From: Comamonas sp009360615
GTDB lineage: Bacteria > Pseudomonadota > Gammaproteobacteria > Burkholderiales > Burkholderiaceae_C
NCBI RefSeq assembly: GCF_035784015.1
Contig: NZ_JALKOW010000003.1
Strand: one strand, 5' to 3'
Length of the DNA stretch: 64,000 nucleotides
The notes beneath the pieces were generated by a model, which was not told where the DNA came from, ran no database searches, and was given only the letters and a program-made list of their open reading frames with translations. This document shows positions 37,981 to 45,647 of the stretch, in pieces (position 1 is the stretch's first letter; every line of letters starts with the position of its first letter). Both the position numbers and the translations under genes were made by a program.

Positions 37981-38037
37981 AGTTTAGAGCGGCTCACCCG
38001 ATAAAACCAATCGATTGATTTCATCAAACTGATTTGT
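37981..38037 (-). promoter_or_regulatory. ahpC promoter with OxyR-like site
   Basis: On the minus strand TTGGTT (38010-38005) and TAAACT (37986-37981) are 18 bases apart and would start transcription about 30 bases before ahpC. Overlapping and upstream of the -35, four half-site-like tetranucleotides spaced by 7 bases (38001, 38012, 38023, 38034) and a dyad TTGAT/ATCAA (38015-38027) resemble an OxyR binding region, but match the consensus only partly. The rest of the 379-base ahpC-bfr gap shows no gene. Confidence 0.45.
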
Positions 38038-38320
38038 AAAACCTATCAAACAGAATTCCCGGCTTCCGAAGTCAAGCCGCACCGCTGTGCAGCTCAGCTT
38101 TCTATTGTGGGCCGAAACCTGGCGGTTCCAGCCAATAGTCCTTCAATCACGCTCATAGCTTTTGTTGTCATCACTGCGTCAAAGCCGAGCAGCGCACCCA
38201 AAGCTAAACGAGAACGCGGATCAGATGCAGCCAATTCGAGCGGGCATGGGCTTTGTTTGATTTGCCTCATAAAGCATGGACAATCGTCGCGAACAACAAC
38301 TGCCCGAGAAGGAGTCCCCC

Positions 38321-38797
38321 ATGAAAGGTGATGCTCAAGTCATTTCCTGGCTGCAAGCCCAGCTCAAGAACGAACTGACCGCCATCAACCAGTACTTTGT
38401 GCACTACCGCATGTACAAGCACTGGGGCTTCGACAAGCTGGCCAAGAAGGAATATGAGGAATCCATCGGCGAGATGAAGCATGCCGATGCGCTGATGGAC
38501 CGCATCTTCATGCTCGACGGCCTGCCCAATCTGCAGGACCTGGGCAAGCTGCAGATTGGCGAGGACGTGCCGGAAGCCCTGGCCTGCGACCTGCGCCTGG
38601 AGCAAGCAGCACAGCAAACCATCAAGGACGGCATTGCGCATTGCGAATCCGTGCGCGACTATGTGTCGCGGGATCTGCTGCAGAAGATCCTGGACGACAC
38701 GGAAGAGCACATCGATTTCCTCGAAACCCAGATCGACCTGATCGGCAAGGTCGGCACACAGAACTATCTGCAATCGCTGATGGGCGACATCGAGTAA
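38321..38797 (+). CDS. bfr: Bacterioferritin
   Basis: Bfr stores iron as a ferric mineral in a 24-mer with haem between subunit pairs. The 158-residue protein carries the ferroxidase ligands Glu18, Glu51 and His54 and the haem-ligating Met52. The start MKGDAQVISWLQAQ follows AAGGAG at 6 bases; a longer in-frame ATG is rejected. It is divergent from ahpC and near the haem-uptake genes, consistent with coordinated iron and peroxide control. Confidence 0.96.
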   Translation: MKGDAQVISWLQAQLKNELTAINQYFVHYRMYKHWGFDKLAKKEYEESIGEMKHADALMDRIFMLDGLPNLQDLGKLQIGEDVPEALACDLRLEQAAQQTIKDGIAHCESVRDYVSRDLLQKILDDTEEHIDFLETQIDLIGKVGTQNYLQSLMGDIE

Positions 38798-38816
38798 GTT
38801 CGGCGCCGCATCGACA

Positions 38817-38846
38817 AGCAAAAGCGGCCTCAGGGCCGCTTTTGCT
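38817..38846. terminator. Bidirectional intrinsic terminator
   Basis: A perfect 13-bp stem (38817-38829 with 38834-38846, 4-base loop) containing AAAAGCGGCC/GGCCGCTTTT lies between the convergent bfr and Alpha-E genes. Confidence 0.88.
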
Positions 38847-38861
38847 TTGGAGACGCCGGCC

Positions 38862-39818
38862 TCAGGTCGGCATCAGGAAGTCCCGGCTGATGCCCGAGCC
38901 CAGATCGTTGACGCGGTCGAGAAACTGCGTCAGATAGGCGTGCAGACCGGTGGTCAGTATCTCGTCGATGCGACCGTACTGCAGATCGGCCAGCAGGCGC
39001 CCGGCCTTGCGCGTGGTTTCCTGTGAATGGTCGTTGGCCACGCGCTCCAGGTTCTTGACCACCTCATGCATGCTGGCCAGCAGCGAGCGGGGCATGTCGG
39101 CGCGCAGCATCAGCAGCTCGGCCACACGCTCGGGCGTGATGACATCGCGGTAGACCTTGCGGTAGACCTCGAAGGCCGAGACGCTGCGCAGCAAGGCGCT
39201 CCAGTGATAGAAGTCGAAGTTCATCAGGGCGCGACCGCGCGGCATGCCGTGGTAGTCGCGCTCTATGGAATGGAACTTCACATCCAGCAAACGTGCCGTG
39301 TTGTCGGCCCGCTCGACAAAAGTGCCCAGGCGCACAAAGTGCAGCGCCTCGTCCTTGAGCATGGTGCCCAGCGACACACCACGCCACAGGTGCGAGCGGT
39401 ATTTGACCCATTCGAAGAACTGTGCCGGATCCTTCTTCCAGGCATCCTTGCCGAAGTGGCGCTGCAGTGCCAGCCAGGTCTGATTCTGCGTTTCCCAGGA
39501 CTCCGTGGTCAGCGCCCCGCGCACGGCACGCGCGTTCTCCCGCGCAGCCTTCAGACAGGCAAAGATGGAGGACGGGTTGGCCTCGTCCGACACCATGAAC
39601 TGCAGCACCGACTCGCGGTCCACCACCGGAAACTGCGCCTTGAAGGCCGGGATCAGCTCGCTGATGGACAGCACGCTCTGCCAGCCCCTGTGCGCATCGT
39701 GAATGGCCTGCGGCAGCATCGCGGTCTCATAGGCCACGCTGAGCATGCGCGCGGTGTTCTCTGCCCGCTCGGTGTAGCGGGACATCCAGTAAAGATGATC
39801 GGCAGTACGTGACAGCAT
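38862..39818 (-). CDS. Alpha-E domain-containing protein (DUF403)
   Basis: A 318-residue, mostly helical protein starting MLSRTADHLYWMSRYTERAENTARML (key LYWMSRYTERAENTAR, the family hallmark). Alpha-E proteins are encoded beside circularly permuted ATP-grasp enzymes in a predicted but uncharacterised peptide-forming system. The start overlaps the ATP-grasp stop by one base (TGATG), so translation is coupled. Its molecular role is not known. Confidence 0.92.
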   Translation of the reverse strand: MLSRTADHLYWMSRYTERAENTARMLSVAYETAMLPQAIHDAHRGWQSVLSISELIPAFKAQFPVVDRESVLQFMVSDEANPSSIFACLKAARENARAVRGALTTESWETQNQTWLALQRHFGKDAWKKDPAQFFEWVKYRSHLWRGVSLGTMLKDEALHFVRLGTFVERADNTARLLDVKFHSIERDYHGMPRGRALMNFDFYHWSALLRSVSAFEVYRKVYRDVITPERVAELLMLRADMPRSLLASMHEVVKNLERVANDHSQETTRKAGRLLADLQYGRIDEILTTGLHAYLTQFLDRVNDLGSGISRDFLMPT

Positions 39819-41278
39819 CAGCGGCCTCCCTCTTGATCTTCCAGCACCCAGGTGTCCTTGGTTCCACCGCCCTGGGACGAATTCACCACCAGCGATCCCT
39901 GCTTGAGCGCCACGCGCGTCAGTCCGCCAGCCACCATATTGACCTCGGTGCCCGTGAGCACGAAAGGCCGCAAGTCGATGTGGCGCGGCGCTATGCCTTT
40001 TTCCACCATGGTCGGGCAGGTGGACAGCGAAAGCGTGGGCTGTGCGATATAGCCCGACGGGTTGCCGAGGAGCACACGGCGGAAGGCTTCAATCTCGGCC
40101 TGGGTCGCAGCCGGGCCGATCAGCATGCCGTAGCCGCCGGCACCATGCACCTCCTTGACCACCAGTTCATGCAGATGGTCGAGCACGTACTGGAGGTCGT
40201 CCTCCTTGCGGCACAGCCAGGTCGGAACGTTCTGCAGGATGGGTTCCTCGCCCAGATAGAAGCGGATCATCTCCGGCACATAGGGGTATACCGATTTGTC
40301 GTCCGCCAGGCCCGTGCCCACGGCATTGCAGATATTGACGTTGCCTGCGCGGTAGGCGCGCATCAGGCCCTTGCAGCCCAGCGTCGATGTGGGCCTGAAG
40401 ACTTCCGGGTCGAGAAAATCGTCGTCCACGCGCCGGTAGATCACGTCCACACGCTGCAGACCCTGGGTGGTACGCATATAGACCACGTCTTTTTCGACCA
40501 CCAGATCCTGCCCCTCGACCAGTTCCACCCCCATCTGCTGGGCCAGGAAGGCATGCTCGAAGTAGGCGCTGTTGTACATGCCCGGCGTCAGCACCACCAC
40601 CGTGGGCTCCAGCACGCCTGACGGCGCACTGGCGCGCAGGGTGTCGAGCAGCATGTCGGGATAGTGGGCCACGGGCGCCACGGCGTGCTTGCCGAACAGC
40701 TCGGGGAACAGGCGCATGGTCATGCGGCGGTTCTCCAGCATGTAGGAAACGCCCGATGGCACGCGCAGGTTGTCCTCCAGCACGTAGTAGATGCCGTTGC
40801 CCTGCTCGTCGGGTGCGCGCACGATATCGATGCCGGCAATGTTGGCATAGACATCGTTGGGCACCTGTATGCCTTCCATCTCGGGCCGGTACTGGCTATT
40901 GCCACGCACCAGCTCCGTCGGGATCAGGCCGGCGCGAACCATGTCCTGCCCGTGGTAGGCGTCACGGATGAAGCAGTTCAGCGCCTTCACGCGCTGGGCC
41001 AGACCGGCCTGCATGCTGACCCACTCATGGGCCGGAATGATGCGCGGGATCAGATCGAATGGAATCAGGCGCTCCGTGCCGGCCCCGCTCTCGTCCTTGT
41101 CGCCGTAGACGGCGAAGGTGATGCCCACGCGGCGGAACACGATTTCCGCCTCGGCACTGCGGGCGCGCAGATAGTCCTGCGATTGTTTGCCGAGCCACTG
41201 CGCATAGTCCCGATAGTGGTCTCGCACCGCTGCACCTTCGGCGGGCGAGTTCAGATACATCTCATCGAATGTGCGCAT
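39818..41278 (-). CDS. Circularly permuted ATP-grasp protein (DUF404/DUF407)
   Basis: A 486-residue member of the CP-ATPgrasp family, predicted to ligate a carboxylate to an amine with ATP. The start MRTFDEMYLNSPAEGAAVRDHY and the segments ALNCFIRDAYHGQDMVRAGLIP and YVLEDNLRVPSGVSYMLENR are family hallmarks; VKEVHGAGGYGMLIGP is probably the glycine-rich nucleotide loop. GGGAGG precedes the ATG. Unlike fuller versions of the cluster, no transglutaminase-like protease or proteasome-like gene follows. Confidence 0.92.
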   Translation of the reverse strand: MRTFDEMYLNSPAEGAAVRDHYRDYAQWLGKQSQDYLRARSAEAEIVFRRVGITFAVYGDKDESGAGTERLIPFDLIPRIIPAHEWVSMQAGLAQRVKALNCFIRDAYHGQDMVRAGLIPTELVRGNSQYRPEMEGIQVPNDVYANIAGIDIVRAPDEQGNGIYYVLEDNLRVPSGVSYMLENRRMTMRLFPELFGKHAVAPVAHYPDMLLDTLRASAPSGVLEPTVVVLTPGMYNSAYFEHAFLAQQMGVELVEGQDLVVEKDVVYMRTTQGLQRVDVIYRRVDDDFLDPEVFRPTSTLGCKGLMRAYRAGNVNICNAVGTGLADDKSVYPYVPEMIRFYLGEEPILQNVPTWLCRKEDDLQYVLDHLHELVVKEVHGAGGYGMLIGPAATQAEIEAFRRVLLGNPSGYIAQPTLSLSTCPTMVEKGIAPRHIDLRPFVLTGTEVNMVAGGLTRVALKQGSLVVNSSQGGGTKDTWVLEDQEGGR

Positions 41279-41438
41279 CCTGTCCTCCCTTTTTCTGCCG
41301 CGGCTCACGCATGCAAGCCGCGGGTTTCAGTTAGCGACGCCGCGCCAGGCTAGCTGCCTGGCAACGCGTGCGCAACCTTGCATCTCTGCCACCGCCCGAA
41401 GGGCGGTACCGCATCAATGCAAGCCCCATGCCAGTTTC

Positions 41439-43928
41439 TCAGGGCGACCCCGGAGAGACGGCATGTACATCCCAATAATGCGCCCGAATCAGGCGCTCGC
41501 ATTCCAATTTTTCCGGCTGCGCAGAACTCCAGTAGGCCGCGCCGCAGCGATCCTGCGCCACCAGCCGGCTACCCACCGCCCGGTATCGCTGCACCACGGC
41601 TTCCACCGGGTGCCCGAAGCGGTTCCGATAGCCCGCCTGCACCACCGCCCAGCGCGGGCGCAGCGTTGCGACCCAGGAGGCGGTCGATGACGTCTTGCTG
41701 CCATGGTGCGGCACCAGCAGCCAATCCACGGGTTCGTCCAGACTGGTTTGCAGCAGTTGTTGCTCCTGTGCAGCCTCGATGTCTCCGGCCAGCAGCGCCA
41801 CACGCCCGCTGGCCGAGCGCAGGCGCAGCACGCAGCTTCCAAAATTGGGCCTGGCCTTGCGCCCATCGAGCCAGGCCTCTCCTGCCGGCGGATGCAGCAC
41901 TTCAAACACCACGCCATCCCATTGCCATTGCTGACCCCGCGTACAGCGCTGCACCGGTGCCAGGGCCGCCAGTTGCGGGTCCTGAATCACCGAGTCCGAG
42001 CCCCAGACGCTGGCACCGCGTTCAGCGGCCTTGACGGCCAGGGCTCCGCCGGTGTGATCCTTGTCGCTGTGACTGAGCATCATGGCATCGAGCTGCATGC
42101 CCTGCGCAGCCAGCAAGGGCAAGAGGACACGCTCACCGGCATCGCTTTGCCGGCTGTATTGCGGCCCTGCGTCGTAAAGCAGGCGGTGTCCGGAGGTACT
42201 GATGATGACGGCATTGCCCTGGCCGACATCCACCGCCAGCAGCTCGAACTCGCCCACACGCGGCCCCGCCTGGGGCCAGAACAAGGCAGGCAGGGCCAAC
42301 AGGGCCGCCACCAGCCGCAACCTGAGCGGCAATGGCGCAATCACCAGCAATCCGGCCGCTATCGCCAGCACGCTGGCCCACCAGGCAGGTTGCGGCAGAG
42401 CCCATACTGCGCCAGGCAGATCGGCCAGCCACTGCAACAGCTGCATCAAGGGCAGCAAGGCGACAGCGGCAGCGCTGGCGGCGATGGGCAGAAACGCCGC
42501 CAGCAAGGCCAGCGGTGTGACCACCAGCGTCACCCAGGGAATGGCCAGCAGATTCGCAAGCAAGCCCACGATGGAGACCTGCCCGAACAGCAGCAGCCCC
42601 AGCGGCGCCAGTGCCAGCGAGATCAGCCACTGCTCGCGCCACAGTGCCTTCAGCTTGGCCGCAAATCGCGGCACCGTGCTCCTGTCATCGGCTGACGCAC
42701 CTGCAGAGCCCGAAGCCAGCAATACGCCAACCGCGACGAAACTGAGCCAGAACCCGGCCTGCCACAGCGCCCAGGGGTCGGCCACGACAATCACCGCCAG
42801 CGCCAGCAGCCAGACACATGCCCAGGGCCAGCGCAAGCCCAGCCACTGCAGCAGCGCCGCCACGGTCAGCATGCAGATCGTTCGCTGCGCGGGCAGCCCC
42901 CAGCCGCTGAACAAGGCATACGCCGCCGCCAGCGCGACGCCCATGGCCAGGGCTGCGCGCGGGGCCGGGACCCAGCGGCAAGCGGTGGCACTGAGCCTCC
43001 ACATGCGACCGACCACCAGGCCGGCCAGCCAGGCAAACATCGTGATGTGCAGGCCTGAAATGCTCATCAGATGCGCCACACCCGTCTGACGAAACACCGT
43101 CCAGTCCTTGCGGTCAATCGCCTGCTGGTCGCCCACGGCCAACGCTGCCACCACGCCCAGCGCGGCCTGAGCACGCAGGGCATCGGTACCGGGCAAGCCC
43201 TGCTGCAGGCGCGATGACTCGCCCTCGATACGATTGCGCAGCCACTGCCGCCAGCGTTGCAACGGATATTGGGTCGTCACCGCCAAAAGCTCGGGCGCGG
43301 GACGGTCGCGCACATAGCCCGTGGCCTGCACGCCCTGCTCCCAGGCCAGCAGCTCATAGTCGAAGCCATGCGGATTGCGCGAGCCATGCGGGCGCTTGAT
43401 GCGTACCGTCATACGCCAGCGCTGACCGGGACTCAGCGCCACGCCCTGAGCCCAGGCCGCCACCAGGGGGCGGCCGGCATTCGCCACCTGACCGAAGGGG
43501 CCGTACCAGGACAGTTCCAGCACTTGCGGCACGCCCGCGTCCGCGCGCTCCACCACAAAACGCCAGCGCTGGCCGTTGGCCTGGTTCTGGAGCATGGACG
43601 CAATGCGCCCCTCCACCTGCAGATCCACGGCCTCCAGCGCCGGGGGCAGGGTCCGCTGCAGATAGGCATGGGCGCGCCAGCCGGTCAGCCCCGCCACACA
43701 GCAGGCTCCGCCCGCCACCAGCAGCCACCAGCTCAGTCGCGGTCGCACACGCCATCGGCGAGCCAGCAACAGCATCAGCAGTCCCCAGGCCAGCAGAAGC
43801 TGGTAGAGGGACAGTTGCCAGAGCCTGGCCTGAGTCACCTGCCAGGCGGCGCCCAGCACGCAGCCCCAGAGCGGAGCCAGCCAAGACAGGCGGTGATGCT
43901 GGGTGCTTGGAGTCTGATGGCGCGGCAT
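41439..43928 (-). CDS. comEC: DNA internalisation / competence protein ComEC/Rec2
   Basis: ComEC forms the inner-membrane channel for single-stranded DNA in natural transformation. The 829-residue protein has an N-terminal membrane/OB-fold part and a central competence domain with many helices (HLMSISGLHITMFAWLAGLV, RTICMLTVAALLQWLGL). The C-terminal metallo-beta-lactamase-like domain contains LAVDVGQGNAVIIS, MLSHSDKDHTGGALAV and LVPHHGSKTSS. All three parts are intact. Other competence genes are not in this window. Confidence 0.93.
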   Translation of the reverse strand: MPRHQTPSTQHHRLSWLAPLWGCVLGAAWQVTQARLWQLSLYQLLLAWGLLMLLLARRWRVRPRLSWWLLVAGGACCVAGLTGWRAHAYLQRTLPPALEAVDLQVEGRIASMLQNQANGQRWRFVVERADAGVPQVLELSWYGPFGQVANAGRPLVAAWAQGVALSPGQRWRMTVRIKRPHGSRNPHGFDYELLAWEQGVQATGYVRDRPAPELLAVTTQYPLQRWRQWLRNRIEGESSRLQQGLPGTDALRAQAALGVVAALAVGDQQAIDRKDWTVFRQTGVAHLMSISGLHITMFAWLAGLVVGRMWRLSATACRWVPAPRAALAMGVALAAAYALFSGWGLPAQRTICMLTVAALLQWLGLRWPWACVWLLALAVIVVADPWALWQAGFWLSFVAVGVLLASGSAGASADDRSTVPRFAAKLKALWREQWLISLALAPLGLLLFGQVSIVGLLANLLAIPWVTLVVTPLALLAAFLPIAASAAAVALLPLMQLLQWLADLPGAVWALPQPAWWASVLAIAAGLLVIAPLPLRLRLVAALLALPALFWPQAGPRVGEFELLAVDVGQGNAVIISTSGHRLLYDAGPQYSRQSDAGERVLLPLLAAQGMQLDAMMLSHSDKDHTGGALAVKAAERGASVWGSDSVIQDPQLAALAPVQRCTRGQQWQWDGVVFEVLHPPAGEAWLDGRKARPNFGSCVLRLRSASGRVALLAGDIEAAQEQQLLQTSLDEPVDWLLVPHHGSKTSSTASWVATLRPRWAVVQAGYRNRFGHPVEAVVQRYRAVGSRLVAQDRCGAAYWSSAQPEKLECERLIRAHYWDVHAVSPGSP

Positions 43929-44136
43929 GCTGCCATGCTAGAAGCGAGCGTCTTCGCCCAGCATTGCGACTATCCCTGCCCTGCCTTGGACACCAGAACA
44001 GTTCAAACATTGGCTCTCATTGTGCGAGCAGCCATCGATTCAAAAGCTATGACCGCGGTGCCAGGACTATCGATGTGCAGGCCCGCCCTGTGTCAAACTT
44101 GCCCATCTTCAGCCACCTCACATTTTGGAGCCCGTC

Positions 44137-44598
44137 ATGAGCGTCTACGAAAAACTCAAAGCACTGAACATCACCCTGCCCGAGGTGGCCCTGCCTGCCG
44201 CCGCCTACCTGCCCTATATGCAGACCGGCAATCTGGTGTTCCTCAGCGGCCATATCGCCAAGCAGAACGGCCAGCCCTGGGTCGGCAAGCTGGGCGAGAA
44301 CATGACGACCGAAGAGGGCAAGCAGGCCGCGCGCGCCGTGGCCGTGGACCTGATGGGCACGCTGCAGCACGCCTGCGGCGGCGATCTGAATCGCGTCAAG
44401 CGCATTGTCAAGGTCATGAGCCTGGTCAACTCCAGCACCAGCTATACCGAGCAGCATCTGGTCACCAACGGCTGCAGCGAGCTGCTGGGCGAAGTCTTCG
44501 GCGAAGCCGGCAAGCACGCCCGCAGCGCCTTCGGCGTGGCCCAGATTCCCCTGGGTTGCTGCGTGGAAATCGAGCTGATGGCCGAACTGGCCGACTAA
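44137..44598 (+). CDS. RidA family protein (YjgF/YER057c/UK114)
   Basis: A 153-residue protein of the longer RidA subgroup (YjgH/DR1-type). RidA proteins hydrolyse reactive enamine/imine intermediates made by PLP enzymes. The sequence has the family pattern GNLVFLSGHIAKQNG and the C-terminal ARSAFGVAQIPLGCCVEIELMAEL; the arginine in HARSAFGV is in the catalytic position. GGAG precedes the ATG at 6 bases. The next gene, pdxY, supplies PLP, which fits a role in guarding PLP chemistry. Confidence 0.9.
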   Translation: MSVYEKLKALNITLPEVALPAAAYLPYMQTGNLVFLSGHIAKQNGQPWVGKLGENMTTEEGKQAARAVAVDLMGTLQHACGGDLNRVKRIVKVMSLVNSSTSYTEQHLVTNGCSELLGEVFGEAGKHARSAFGVAQIPLGCCVEIELMAELAD

Positions 44599-44634
44599 CT
44601 CACGGAACTGCCGACACCGCCTCACTGCACCGCC

Positions 44635-45519
44635 ATGACAACGCCACCTCTGGTTCTGAGCATTCAATCCCATGTCGCCTACGGCCATGTGGGCAACGAC
44701 GCCGCCATGCTGCCACTGCAGTTGCTGGGCCTGGAGCCCGTGGCCGTGCATACGGTGCAGTTCTCCAACCACACGGGCTATGGCGAATTCAAGGGCCAGG
44801 TCTTCACGCCTGCCCATGTACAGGACGTGCTGGACGGCCTGCGCGCCCGTGGCGTGCTGGCGCGCTGCACGGCCGTGCTCTCGGGCTATCTGGGCGATGC
44901 CGGCGTGGGCGAAGCCATTCTGGCAGCCGTACAGGAAGTGCGCGCCGCCCAGCCCGCGGCCCACTATCTGTGCGACCCGGTCATGGGCGATGTGGGGCGC
45001 GGCGTATTCGTGCGCCCCGGCATCCCGGACTTTCTGCGCAAGCGCGCGCTGTCCCAGGCCAGCGTCATCACGCCCAACCACTACGAGTTCGAGCTGCTGT
45101 GCGGCGGCCAGCCGCTGACCACCGTGGAGGCGGCCGCCCAGGCAGCCCGCAGCATGCTCGCGCAGCTGCATCACAGCCCCTCGCCCCTGATCGTCGTCAC
45201 CAGCCTGCGCACCGACGATCTGCCTGCCGACCAACTGGCCACGCTGGCCGTGACGGCCGAGCGGTGCTGGCTGGTGCAGACGCCCTATATCGACCTGCAC
45301 CCCCTGCCCAACGGCATGGGCGATGTGTTCTCGGCCGTGCTGCTGGGCCATCTGATTCAAGGACGCACCGTGCCCGATGCCGTGTCCAGGGCCGTGAGCA
45401 CCCTGTATGCCCTGGTCTCCCGCACCGAATCGGGGCAGCGTGACCTGCCCCTGGTCGCCTGCCGCGACCAGATCCATCAGCCATCCCGAAGGTTCGAAGC
45501 CAGGCTGCTGGCGGCGTAG
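44635..45519 (+). CDS. pdxY: Pyridoxal kinase
   Basis: PdxY phosphorylates pyridoxal in the vitamin B6 salvage route. The 294-residue ribokinase-fold protein starts VLSIQSHVAYGHVGNDAAMLPLQLLG (key SHVAYGHVGN). It has the YLCDPVMGD motif, ITPNHYEFELL and the anion-hole/catalytic segment LPNGMGDVFSAVLLGHL, where the aspartate in GMGD is catalytic. It lies 36 bases after the RidA gene. Confidence 0.94.
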   Translation: MTTPPLVLSIQSHVAYGHVGNDAAMLPLQLLGLEPVAVHTVQFSNHTGYGEFKGQVFTPAHVQDVLDGLRARGVLARCTAVLSGYLGDAGVGEAILAAVQEVRAAQPAAHYLCDPVMGDVGRGVFVRPGIPDFLRKRALSQASVITPNHYEFELLCGGQPLTTVEAAAQAARSMLAQLHHSPSPLIVVTSLRTDDLPADQLATLAVTAERCWLVQTPYIDLHPLPNGMGDVFSAVLLGHLIQGRTVPDAVSRAVSTLYALVSRTESGQRDLPLVACRDQIHQPSRRFEARLLAA

Positions 45520-45604
45520 ACCGCAGCCGCCCGCGCACCAGACTGGTTCGGCGTCGCCGCAGCGGCACCATCAAGGTGCGCGGTCACCATCCATGCGACC
45601 CACA

Positions 45605-45629
45605 AAAAGCCGTGCAATGCACGGCTTTT
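45605..45629. terminator. Bidirectional intrinsic terminator
   Basis: The 11-bp stem AAAAGCCGTGC/GCACGGCTTTT lies between the convergent pdxY and parC genes, with A and T tracts on either side. Confidence 0.88.
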
Positions 45630-45647
45630 GGACTGGCGCGCTGAATG

